Source: Ideonella sp. A 288 (GTDB lineage Bacteria; Pseudomonadota; Gammaproteobacteria; Burkholderiales; Burkholderiaceae_C). From it: a DNA stretch of 47,015 bases. Below, in pieces: positions 32,722 through 40,602 of this stretch. The notes beneath the pieces were generated by a model, which was not told the DNA's origin, searched no databases, and saw nothing but the letters and a program-made list of their open reading frames with translations. Position numbers and translations under genes: made by a program. The DNA lies in assembly GCF_002198735.1 (NCBI RefSeq), contig NZ_MWLO01000159.1:1-47015 (forward strand). Reading direction: 5' to 3'. Positions within the stretch are counted from its first letter, which is position 1. The number at the start of each line of letters is the position of its first letter.

Positions 32722-32788
32722 CCCATTTGGGCTACAGGGGCATCACCCGTCACGGGAATGGACGCTGGCCTCGGCGGCTGCGCCTAAT
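32722..32788 (+). promoter_or_regulatory. tauE promoter with paired dyads (shared sulfur-regulon architecture)
   Basis: Dyad 1 CCCATTTGGG (32722-32731), dyad 2 CCCGTCACGGG (32746-32756, a perfect 11-bp palindrome), two bases, TGGACG (32759-32764), an 18-bp spacer and CCTAAT (32783-32788). The run GGGAATGGACGCT is almost identical to the tusA promoter. The 32538-32910 gap holds this promoter, the kinase leader and an untranslated leader of about 116 nt; no gene is seen in it. Confidence 0.6.
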
Positions 32789-32910
32789 GCAGACCATGCA
32801 AGCGGTCCACTCGCCAGCACGGCGGCCGCACGGACCACCTCCCCGAGACGATCCACGATGCCGCCCGCCACGCCGCACCTCCATGCCCCGAACCGACGGG
32901 CGCCCCGCTG

Positions 32911-33846
32911 ATGCGCCGATGGCATGCCACGGTTCTCGGGCTCGGCCTGGCGCTGATCGCGGCGTCGGCGCAGGCCGCCGGGCCAGCGCTCGGCGACGGC
33001 CCGCCGTGGTGGGTGTGGCCATTGGGCCTGTTCGTGGCCTGCTTCCTGATGGGCATCGTGGCGGTGCCCGCCGGCATCGGCGGCGGCACGCTGTTCGTGC
33101 CCATCGTCGGCAGCTTCTTTCCCTTCCACCTCGACTTCGTGCGCGGCGCCGGCCTGCTGGTGGCGCTGGCCAGTGCGCTGTCGGCCGGGCCCACGCTGCT
33201 GCGCGGCGGCCTCGGCAGCCTGCGGCTGGCGCTGCCGCTGGCGGTGCTGGCCTCGGCCTCGTCGATCGGTGGGGCCCTGCTCGGCCTGGCGATGCCGGCC
33301 CACGTGGTGCAGACGCTGCTGGGCGCCGTCGTGCTGGGCATCGTGGTGCTGATGGCGGTGTCGAAGAAATCCGAGTTCCCGCAGGTGGACCGCCCCGACG
33401 CGCTGGCCCAGGCGCTGGCGCTCAACGGCGTGTTCATCGACGGCGCCTCGCGCCGCATCGTGCACTGGCAGGTGCACCGCACGCTGCCGGGCTTGCTCAC
33501 CTTCCTGGCCATCGGCGTGCTGGCCGGCATGTTCGGCATCGGTGCGGGCTGGGCCAACGTGCCGGCCCTCAACCTGCTGATGGGTGCGCCGCTGAAGGTC
33601 TCGGCCGGCACCTCGGGGCTGGTGCTGTCGCTGGTCGATTCATCGGCGGCCTGGGTCTACATCAACAAGGGCGCGGTGCTGCCGATGATCGCCGTGCCCT
33701 CGGTGGTGGGCATGATGCTGGGCGCGCGCATCGGTGCGCGGCTGCTCGACGTGCTGAAGGGCTCGGTGATCCGCCGCATGGTCATCGGCGTGCTGCTGTT
33801 CGCCGGGCTGCGCGCGCTGCTCAAGGGCACCGGGGTGTGGCTGTGA
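32911..33846 (+). CDS. TauE/SafE-family sulfite/anion exporter
   Basis: The 311-residue membrane protein has a signal-like N-terminus and about eight hydrophobic segments. TauE/SafE features are GIVAVPAGIGGGTLFVP in the first half and the related GVLAGMFGIGAGWANVP in the second. The family exports sulfite, sulfoacetate or similar anions, which suits a cell producing sulfite from DsrAB. A loop of about 45 residues in the middle (around 150-190) lies between the two halves. The ribosome binding site is weak. Confidence 0.88.
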   Translation: MRRWHATVLGLGLALIAASAQAAGPALGDGPPWWVWPLGLFVACFLMGIVAVPAGIGGGTLFVPIVGSFFPFHLDFVRGAGLLVALASALSAGPTLLRGGLGSLRLALPLAVLASASSIGGALLGLAMPAHVVQTLLGAVVLGIVVLMAVSKKSEFPQVDRPDALAQALALNGVFIDGASRRIVHWQVHRTLPGLLTFLAIGVLAGMFGIGAGWANVPALNLLMGAPLKVSAGTSGLVLSLVDSSAAWVYINKGAVLPMIAVPSVVGMMLGARIGARLLDVLKGSVIRRMVIGVLLFAGLRALLKGTGVWL

Positions 33847-33856
33847 GGCAAGGCCC

Positions 33857-34279
33857 ATGAAGGCACCGGCCGACCGCAGCATGCAGCCTGCCGAACAATC
33901 GCGCTATGCCCTGTGGCTGGACTGGGGCACGCGCCTGGGCCTGGCCATGCTGGTGCTGGGCTTCGCGGCCTATGTCAGCGGCGTGCTGCCACCGCACGTG
34001 CCGGTGGACCGGCTGCCGCAGCTGTGGTCGTTGCCGGTGGGCCAGTTCCTCGCCGAGACGAACACCCCCACCGGCTGGGGCTGGCTGGCCCTGCTGCACC
34101 GCGGCGACATCCTGGGGATGGCCGGCATCGCCGTGCTGTCGGGCTGCTCGGTGGCCTGCCTGCTGGCGCTGCTGCCCTTGTACGCAGCGCGGGGCGACAA
34201 GGCCTACGTGGCCATCTGCCTGGCCGAGGTGGCCGTGGTGATGCTGGCCGCGTCGGGCTGGCTGGCCGGGGGGCACTGA
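33857..34279 (+). CDS. Small four-helix membrane protein (DUF1634-like)
   Basis: The 140-residue protein has four predicted transmembrane segments. Small membrane proteins of the DUF1634 type often accompany TauE/SafE transporters, and this one follows the transporter by 10 bases. It may assist the exporter. The family assignment is tentative because only the topology and gene context support it. Confidence 0.6.
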   Translation: MKAPADRSMQPAEQSRYALWLDWGTRLGLAMLVLGFAAYVSGVLPPHVPVDRLPQLWSLPVGQFLAETNTPTGWGWLALLHRGDILGMAGIAVLSGCSVACLLALLPLYAARGDKAYVAICLAEVAVVMLAASGWLAGGH

Positions 34280-34310
34280 CATCGCCTCGCCGACCACCCC
34301 GTTCCGCCGC

Positions 34311-35150
34311 GTGTTGCTGGCCACCGAGCGCAGCGAGCACGATGCCGGCAGCGAACGCATCGCGTTGGCCATGGCCAGCCGCTGCGGCCTGCCGCTGGCC
34401 GGTGTGCTGCCCTTGCTGAGCAACCCGGAATACGAAGCCGTGGCACCGCAACTGGCCGCGCGCGCCGAGGCCGCCGCAGCCACCCGGCTGGCCGGCCTGG
34501 CGGCCGAGGCCGCCGCCGCCGGCGTCGACTGGCGGCCTGTGGTGCGCCGAGGCCCGGCCCTGTTCCGCGAGATCGTCGACGAGGCGATCGAGTGCCAGGC
34601 CGACCTGATCGTCATCCGCCGCCGGGGACGGCTCGGCCGCCTGGCCAATCTGCTGGTCGGCGAGATGGTCGGCCAGGTGCTGGCGCAGGCGCCGTGCAGC
34701 GTGTTGGTGGTGCCGCGCGAATCGGCCATGTGGTCGCGCCACGTCATGGTGGCGGTGGACCCGACGGCCCCCGATGCCGCCGCACTGCTGCAGGGCAGCG
34801 CCGTGGCCGCCGAATGTGCGATGCCGCTGACGCTGGTGGCCGTGACCGACGGCGCCGACGAGACGCGGGCGCGCCAGGCGCTGGACGAGGCGCTGGTGCA
34901 GGTGCACCGCCGCGTACCGCAGGCGCGCGCGCTGTGCCTGCGCGGCAGGGCCCACGCCGTGCTCACCGACACCGCCGCGCGCTTGGGCGCAGACCTCGTG
35001 GTCGTCGGCCGCCACGGCGACGGCGGCTTCGCCCGCGCCTGGGTTGGCGGCGTGGCGCAGAAAGTGATCGGCCTGTCGGCCTGCCCGGTGCTGGTGGCCA
35101 TTGCACCGGCACCCGTATCCCCATCCATGCCATCAGGGACATCATCATGA
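34311..35150 (+). CDS. Tandem universal stress protein (two Usp domains)
   Basis: About 279 residues with two Usp domains (1-135 and 140-270). The second carries GRHGDGGFARAWVGGVAQKV, a version of the G-x2-G-x9-G nucleotide loop. The start is uncertain: GTG at 34311 is used here, but the conserved first strand (FRRVLLAT) extends back to codon 34281 (ATC), just after the upstream stop, and a non-AUG start there is possible. Its stop overlaps the next ATG. A role in sulfur stress signalling is inferred only from the operon. Confidence 0.75.
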   Translation: MLLATERSEHDAGSERIALAMASRCGLPLAGVLPLLSNPEYEAVAPQLAARAEAAAATRLAGLAAEAAAAGVDWRPVVRRGPALFREIVDEAIECQADLIVIRRRGRLGRLANLLVGEMVGQVLAQAPCSVLVVPRESAMWSRHVMVAVDPTAPDAAALLQGSAVAAECAMPLTLVAVTDGADETRARQALDEALVQVHRRVPQARALCLRGRAHAVLTDTAARLGADLVVVGRHGDGGFARAWVGGVAQKVIGLSACPVLVAIAPAPVSPSMPSGTSS

Positions 35151-35776
35151 GCGACGCACTCAACTACCTGCTGAAGGCCCGCCCCGACGCGGTGGGCCAC
35201 TACTTCGCCTTCCTCAAGGACTGCGGCAAGCACCTCGACCCGAAGACGCGCAACCTGATCTCGGTGATCACCAAGGTGGACGCGCAGACCGAGCGCGGCT
35301 TCCGCCAGTACCTGGGCCGCGCGCTGCGCGAGGGCTGCTCGCCGATGGAGGTGCTGGACGCGCTGCTGATGGCCTTCCCCACCCTCGGCCTGGCCAAGAT
35401 CGTGTGGGCGGTGGACATCATCCTGGCGATGGACCTGCCGGAGTTCCAGCCCGGCGCGCTCGGCGCCAAGGGCGACTGGCACGACGTGATGGCCACCCGC
35501 GACCTCAAGGTCGGCGAGATCCGGCGCACGGACTGCGACGGCCGCGGCCTGTTCGTCTACCGCGAGGCCGCGCGCACCTGGCAGGTCTACGACAGCCGCT
35601 GCCCGCACCAGAGCACCGACATCCCGCACCTGGCCCTGGAGGGCACCACCCTCACCTGCCCGAAGCACGGCTGGGCCTTCGACGCGCACAGCGGCGAATG
35701 CATCCGCACCGGCAACAGCCCGCTCAAGCGCTGGCCCAGCAAGGTGGCCGACGGCCGCCTGCTCGCGCACTGGTGA
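35147..35776 (+). CDS. AhpD/carboxymuconolactone-decarboxylase-like domain fused to a Rieske ferredoxin
   Basis: The 209-residue protein has an all-helical N-terminal half (1-100) resembling the AhpD/CMD fold but without the CxxC redox pair. The C-terminal half is a Rieske [2Fe-2S] domain with C152-x-H154 and C171-x2-H174 (RCPHQS, TCPKHGW). No signal peptide. The gene overlaps the Usp stop (ATGA). It should be a cytoplasmic electron carrier or an enzyme with a tethered Rieske; the partner is unknown. This fusion in a TauE operon is uncommon to my knowledge. Confidence 0.82.
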   Translation: MSDALNYLLKARPDAVGHYFAFLKDCGKHLDPKTRNLISVITKVDAQTERGFRQYLGRALREGCSPMEVLDALLMAFPTLGLAKIVWAVDIILAMDLPEFQPGALGAKGDWHDVMATRDLKVGEIRRTDCDGRGLFVYREAARTWQVYDSRCPHQSTDIPHLALEGTTLTCPKHGWAFDAHSGECIRTGNSPLKRWPSKVADGRLLAHW

Positions 35777-35816
35777 GCCCACGAATCCCGATCCGCACAA
35801 CGATGGAGACCACCAC

Positions 35817-37139
35817 ATGACCCCCCAACGCTTCTCGCTTCGCCTCGCCCCGCTGCCACTGTTGCTGTGTGCGGCCACGCAGGTGCACGCCACCAACGGC
35901 ATGAACATGGAAGGCTACGGCCCCATTTCCACCGGCATGGGGGGCGCCTCGCAGGCCATCGAGCACGGCACCGCGGCCATGGCGCAGAACCCGGCCACGC
36001 TGGCGCTGATGGCCCCTGGCGCACGCCTCGACGCCGCGCTGGGCCTGCTCGGTCCCAAGGTGGCCAGCACCCTGCCCGGCTTCGGCACGGCCGACTCGCA
36101 GGGCACGGCCTACGTGATGCCGGCCTTCGGCTACGCCCGCCGCACCGGGGCGCTGACGTTCGGCATCGGTGTCTTCGCGCAGGGCGGCATGGGCACCGAC
36201 TACGAGCCCAACACCTTCATGGGTGCCGGCTCGGGCCTGCACACGCGCTCTGAACTGGGCGTGGGCCGCGTCCTGTTGCCGGTGGCCTGGCAGGTGACGC
36301 CACAGTTCGCCATCGGCGCCACGCTCGATTTCATGTGGGCGGGCCTGGACATGCGCATGGCGGCCAGCGGCGCGCAACTGGGCGGCCTGGTCACCGGAGT
36401 GTCGGGCAACCTGGGCCAGGCCATGCCGGCGCTGGCCGGCGCACCGTGGGCGCGCATCGACTTCTCGAACTCCAGCGACTTCTCCGGTGCGGCCTCGTCC
36501 ACCGGCTGGGCCGGCAAGCTGGGCGCGGTGTACAAGCCCGATGCGGCGTGGACGGTGGGTGCGTCCTACCAGCTGAAGTCAGCGCTCAAGGACATGAAGA
36601 CCTCGTCCACCGGCGCCACCATGAGCGCGGCCGGCGGCTTCGCCGACACCGGCCGCATCACGGTGATCGACTTCCAGTGGCCGACCACCACCGCCATCGG
36701 CGCGGCCTGGCAGGCCACGCCGTCGCTGCTGCTGGCGGCCGACGTGAAGCGCATCGACTGGTCCGGCGTGATGAAGGACTTCCGCCTGCGCTACGACAGC
36801 GCCGGCATGGGCGGCTCGGTGAGCTTCGCGCTGCCGCAGCGCTGGGAGGACCAGACCGTCACCAACCTGGGCCTGGCCTGGGCGATGAACGGCCAGCTCA
36901 CGCTGCGCGCCGGCGTCAACCTGGCCGACAACCCGATCCCCGCGGCGCTGGTCAACCCGCTGTTCCCGGCCACGGTGGAGAAGCACTACACGCTGGGCGC
37001 GGGCTACCGGTTCTCGCCCACGGCCGAGTTCAACGGCTCGCTCACGGTGGCACCCACCAGCACCGTGACCAACGGCCAGGGCGTGGTCGTCACGCACAAG
37101 CAGACCAACGTGCAGCTGATGTACACGCAGCGGTTCTGA
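35817..37139 (+). CDS. FadL/OmpP1-family outer-membrane porin
   Basis: The 440-residue protein has a signal peptide ending near QVHA, then the FadL-type hatch (NGMNMEGYGPISTGMGGAS, AMAQNPATL) and alternating beta-strands ending in a terminal aromatic (MYTQRF), as expected for a 14-strand barrel. FadL proteins import hydrophobic molecules. In a sulfur-oxidation operon it might take up hydrophobic sulfur species (S8 or polysulfanes), but this is inference. GGAG precedes the ATG at 35817. Confidence 0.88.
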   Translation: MTPQRFSLRLAPLPLLLCAATQVHATNGMNMEGYGPISTGMGGASQAIEHGTAAMAQNPATLALMAPGARLDAALGLLGPKVASTLPGFGTADSQGTAYVMPAFGYARRTGALTFGIGVFAQGGMGTDYEPNTFMGAGSGLHTRSELGVGRVLLPVAWQVTPQFAIGATLDFMWAGLDMRMAASGAQLGGLVTGVSGNLGQAMPALAGAPWARIDFSNSSDFSGAASSTGWAGKLGAVYKPDAAWTVGASYQLKSALKDMKTSSTGATMSAAGGFADTGRITVIDFQWPTTTAIGAAWQATPSLLLAADVKRIDWSGVMKDFRLRYDSAGMGGSVSFALPQRWEDQTVTNLGLAWAMNGQLTLRAGVNLADNPIPAALVNPLFPATVEKHYTLGAGYRFSPTAEFNGSLTVAPTSTVTNGQGVVVTHKQTNVQLMYTQRF

Positions 37140-37196
37140 CGCGGCGCCGGCCGGTCGGTGGGGTGCCGGGCGCCCCATCGATGCACCGGCCGGCCG

Positions 37197-37230
37197 CGCG
37201 GGCGGGCCATCGCCGGCCGCACCGCCCGCG
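37197..37230. terminator. GC-rich inverted repeat between convergent genes
   Basis: A 9-bp perfect stem CGCGGGCGG / CCGCCCGCG (37197-37205 and 37222-37230) lies between the FadL-type gene and the end of the LysR gene. The loop is 16 bases and there is no T-run, so termination strength is uncertain. Confidence 0.4.
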
Positions 37231-38157
37231 TCAGGGCGCGGCCACGGCCTGCCGGCCGAGCGCCAGCGCCACGAAGTCGACGAAGGCCCGCACCCGGGCC
37301 GCCAGCTGGTGCCGCTGCGGATAGACGGCATGGATGTCGGCATCCGGCGTGTGGCACTGCGGCAGCACCTGCACCAACCGGCCGCTCTTCAGGTGGCGTT
37401 CGATGTCCCATTCGGCGCGCATCAGGATGCCGTGGCCGTCGAGGGCCCAGCGCACCGCGATCTCGCCGTCGTTCGTGGTCAGGTTGCCCCGGGTCTTGAC
37501 GGCCTCGGTCGTCGCGCCCTTGCCGCGGCCGCTGGTCAACCGCCACACCCCGTAGGCCTCTTCGCCCTGCCGGATGCCGATGCAGTTGTGGCGGGTCAGG
37601 TCGTTCGGCACCTTGGGCGTGCCGTGCCTGGCCAGGTAGGCCGGTGCCGCGCACAGCAGGCGGCGGTTCGGCGCGATGTGCCTGGCGATGACCCGGGCGT
37701 CCGGCGGCGCGCCGAAGCGGATGCAGACATCGAACGAGTCGTCGGTCAGCGGCGGTGGGTTGACCGACAGCTGCAACTGCGCCTGCACCTGCGGGTGCTG
37801 GCGCACGAAGCGCGAGATCAGCGGCGCCACGTGGCTGCGGCCGAAGCCCAGGGTGGCGTTCACCCGCAGCAGGCCCTGCGGCGTGGCCTTGGACGCGCCC
37901 AGCAGCTGCGCGATGTCGTCGATCTCGCCCAGGATGCGGCGCGCGTGCTGCAGCACCAGCTCGCCCTCGGGCGTCAAGCTCATGCGCCGGGTGGTGCGGT
38001 TCACCAGCGACAGGCCGACGCGCGCCTCCATCAGCGCCAGCCGCTTGCTGACGGCGGGGGTGGTGATGCCCAGCTCGCGCGCCGCGGCGCTCAGGCTGCC
38101 GGCGCCGGCCAGCGCCGAGAAGAAGCCCAGGTCGGCCGGTTGGATGCCAAGTGTCAT
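37231..38157 (-). CDS. LysR-family regulator of the tartrate dehydrogenase gene
   Basis: About 308 residues. The winged helix is at the N-terminus (LSAAARELGITTPAVSKRLA and RTTRRMSLTPEGE) and a ligand-binding domain follows. The start at 38157 (MTLGIQPADLGF) has GGAG upstream; the in-frame ATG at 38208 would sit inside the operator. It is divergent from ttuC, the usual arrangement for autoregulated LysR activators, and probably responds to tartrate, malate or a similar ligand. Confidence 0.88.
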   Translation of the reverse strand: MTLGIQPADLGFFSALAGAGSLSAAARELGITTPAVSKRLALMEARVGLSLVNRTTRRMSLTPEGELVLQHARRILGEIDDIAQLLGASKATPQGLLRVNATLGFGRSHVAPLISRFVRQHPQVQAQLQLSVNPPPLTDDSFDVCIRFGAPPDARVIARHIAPNRRLLCAAPAYLARHGTPKVPNDLTRHNCIGIRQGEEAYGVWRLTSGRGKGATTEAVKTRGNLTTNDGEIAVRWALDGHGILMRAEWDIERHLKSGRLVQVLPQCHTPDADIHAVYPQRHQLAARVRAFVDFVALALGRQAVAAP

Positions 38158-38177
38158 CGGTGCTCCGCTCGGGCTCG

Positions 38178-38208
38178 ATTGTGAAATCCAGGTGAACAAT
38201 GGATTCAC
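38178..38208. promoter_or_regulatory. LysR-type operator between regulator and ttuC
   Basis: ATTGT-N13-ACAAT (38178-38200) has the T-N11-A core of LysR sites. An overlapping inverted repeat GTGAAATCC / GGATTCAC (38181-38189 and 38201-38208) lies beside it. Confidence 0.55.
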
Positions 38209-38284
38209 TTTATCGGCGAGCGCCGGGGCTGTCCATTTCCTACAGTCGGGTCACCGTCCACGCACAGGCCCCAGGAGACCCGCC

Positions 38285-39373
38285 ATGAAGACCTATTCCA
38301 TCGCCACCATCCCCGGTGACGGCATCGGCAAGGAGGTGGTGCCCGCCGGCCAGCAGGTGCTGGAGGCGCTGGCCCGGGCGAGCAACCGCTTCCGCTTCGA
38401 GTTCGAGAACTTCGGCTGGGGCGGCGACTGGTACCGCGCGCACGGCGAGATGATGCCGGCCGACGGCCTGGACGCGCTGCGCCACAAGGACGCGATCCTG
38501 TTCGGCTCGGCCGGCGACCCGCACATCCCCGACCACGTCACGCTGTGGGGCCTGCGCCTGAAGATCTGCCAGGGCTTCGACCAATACGCCAACGTGCGCC
38601 CGACGCGCATCCTGCCCGGCATCGACGCGCCGCTGAAGCGCTGCCAGCCCGACGACCTGAACTGGGTCATCGTGCGCGAGAACTCCGAGGGCGAGTACTC
38701 CGGCGTCGGCGGCCGCGTGCACCAGGGCCACCCGATCGAGGCCGCCACCGACGTGTCGATCATGACCCGCGCCGGCGTCGAACGCATCATGCGCTTCGCC
38801 TTCAGGCTGGCCGCGTCGCGGCCACGCAAGCGACTCACCGTCGTCACCAAGAGCAACGCCCAGCGCCATGCGATGGTGATGTGGGACGAGATCGCGCTGC
38901 AGGTGTCGAAGGAGTTCCCTGACGTCGGCTGGGACAAGGAACTGGTCGACGCCGCCACCGCCCGCATGGTCAACCGCCCGGCCACGCTGGACACGATCGT
39001 CGCCACCAACCTGCACGCCGACATCCTGAGCGACCTGGCCGCCGCGCTGGCCGGCAGCCTGGGCATCGCACCCACCGGCAACATCGATCCGGAGCGGCGC
39101 TACCCGAGCATGTTCGAGCCGATCCACGGCTCGGCCTTCGACATCATGGGCAAGGGCCTCGCGAACCCCGTGGGCACCTTCTGGTCCGTGGTGATGCTGC
39201 TCGAGCACCTTGGCGAGGCCGAAGCCGCCCGGCAGGTGATGGATGCCATCGAGCAGGTCACCGCCGACCCGCGGCTGCACACCGGCGACCTCGGCGGCAC
39301 GGCCACGACGGTGCAGGTGACGCAGGCGGTGTGCGAGCTGCTGGCCGCCAGCGCACGGCACCCGGCCGCCTGA
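38285..39373 (+). CDS. ttuC: Tartrate dehydrogenase / decarboxylating D-malate dehydrogenase family
   Basis: The 362-residue protein is an isopropylmalate-dehydrogenase-fold enzyme: IPGDGIGKEVVPAG at the start, RENSEGEYSGVGG, TKSNAQRHAM, and the C-terminal YPSMFEPIHGSAFDIMGKG. Sequence flavour is that of tartrate dehydrogenases rather than LeuB. It oxidises tartrate or D-malate with NAD+ and a divalent metal. Start at 38285 with AGGAGA upstream. Followed by a Bug receptor gene, a common dicarboxylate pairing. Confidence 0.88.
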   Translation: MKTYSIATIPGDGIGKEVVPAGQQVLEALARASNRFRFEFENFGWGGDWYRAHGEMMPADGLDALRHKDAILFGSAGDPHIPDHVTLWGLRLKICQGFDQYANVRPTRILPGIDAPLKRCQPDDLNWVIVRENSEGEYSGVGGRVHQGHPIEAATDVSIMTRAGVERIMRFAFRLAASRPRKRLTVVTKSNAQRHAMVMWDEIALQVSKEFPDVGWDKELVDAATARMVNRPATLDTIVATNLHADILSDLAAALAGSLGIAPTGNIDPERRYPSMFEPIHGSAFDIMGKGLANPVGTFWSVVMLLEHLGEAEAARQVMDAIEQVTADPRLHTGDLGGTATTVQVTQAVCELLAASARHPAA

Positions 39374-39392
39374 TCGCCAGGCCGCCTGACCA

Positions 39393-39412
39393 CCTGATCG
39401 CCTGATCGCCTG
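39393..39412 (+). repeat. Short direct repeat after ttuC
   Basis: CCTGATCG is repeated in tandem (CCTGATCGCCTGATCGCCTG), with degenerate copies immediately before. The array is too small to be a clear functional element; slippage-prone spacer is likely. Confidence 0.5.
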
Positions 39413-39504
39413 CTGAAGGCAAGCATCCCGGCCGGCCTCGCGCAGGCCGCCGGGCTGGCCGTGCCCTGCGCGTCGAAGCCCATCGCCCTCTACCGGAGAA
39501 CCGC

Positions 39505-40491
39505 ATGAACCCAACCCACCGCCTCCGGCGCCGCCACCTGCTCGGCGCGATCGCACTGGCCACGGCCCTGGCCGCCGGCAACGCCGGGGCCCAGGCCTGG
39601 CCGACCAAGCCGATCAGCCTGATCGTGCCGTTCCCGGCTGGTGGCACCACCGACGTGCTGGCGCGCGCGCTGGCCGAGAAGCTGACGGTGAGCCTCGGCC
39701 AGACCGTGATCGTCGAGAGCAAGCCAGGCGCCGGCGCCACGCTCGGCGCCGACTTCGTGGCCAAGGCCCGGCCCGACGGCCACACGCTGCTGGTCGGTGC
39801 CGTGCACCACACCATCGCCTCCAGCGTCTACAAAAAGCTGCCCTACGACTTCCAGAAGGACCTGGCGCCGATCACCCAGATCGCGCTGGTGCCCAACGTG
39901 CTGGTCGTGAATGCCGGCACGCCCGCCAGGACCGTCGCCGAACTGGTCGCCCTGCTGAAGTCGCAGCCCGGCAGGCACAACTACGGTTCCAACGGCAACG
40001 GCACGGCGCAGCACCTGATCGGCACGCAGTTCGAGAACATGACGGGCACCGACTTCAGCCACATCCCGTACAAGGGCAGCGGGCCCCTGGCGACCGACCT
40101 GCTCGGCGGTCAGATCACGATGTCGTTCGACACCGTGACACCGGTGCTGCAGCACATCAGGGCGGGCAAGCTGCGGGCGCTGGCCGTCACCACGGCCCGG
40201 CGCTCGTCGGCCCTGCCCGACGTGCCGACCCTCGACGAGGCCGGGCTGAAGGGCTTCGACATCGGCACCTGGTTCGGCGTGCTCGCGCCGGCCGCCACGC
40301 CCCGGGACATCCTGAGCCGCCTGAACACCGAGATGGTCAAGGTCATCCAGTCGCCCGAGTTCCGCCAGCGCATGGCCGAGATCGGCGCCGAGCCGATCGG
40401 CAACAGCGCGGAACAGATGGCCGCGCAGATCCGGAGCGAGACCGAGAAGTTCGGCAGGCTGGTCAAGGCGGCGAAGGTGACGATCGAGTAG
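39505..40491 (+). CDS. Bug-family (TctC-like) periplasmic receptor
   Basis: The 328-residue protein has a signal peptide with an Arg-rich start (RLRRRHLLGAIALATALAAG) and Bug hallmarks WPTKPISLIVPFPAGGTTDV, IVESKPGAGATLGAD and PYKGSGP. It binds small carboxylates for tripartite tricarboxylate transporters. Many such genes are orphans, as here. It follows ttuC, so a hydroxy-dicarboxylate ligand is plausible. Confidence 0.9.
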   Translation: MNPTHRLRRRHLLGAIALATALAAGNAGAQAWPTKPISLIVPFPAGGTTDVLARALAEKLTVSLGQTVIVESKPGAGATLGADFVAKARPDGHTLLVGAVHHTIASSVYKKLPYDFQKDLAPITQIALVPNVLVVNAGTPARTVAELVALLKSQPGRHNYGSNGNGTAQHLIGTQFENMTGTDFSHIPYKGSGPLATDLLGGQITMSFDTVTPVLQHIRAGKLRALAVTTARRSSALPDVPTLDEAGLKGFDIGTWFGVLAPAATPRDILSRLNTEMVKVIQSPEFRQRMAEIGAEPIGNSAEQMAAQIRSETEKFGRLVKAAKVTIE

Positions 40492-40602
40492 CACGTGGCG
40501 CGTGCGGCGCGGCGCCTACCCGCGCCGCCACGGTCGCGCCGGATGGCCGCCCCGGCCCGGCAGCCGATACGATGCAGCCCTGCCCCCTCACCAGGACCTG
40601 CC

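Noticed and set aside
34592-35146. Usp and AhpD/Rieske genes as one longer fused frame
   Set aside because: The frame open before 35147 overlaps the Usp coding region in another frame; the ATGA overlap marks two genes.
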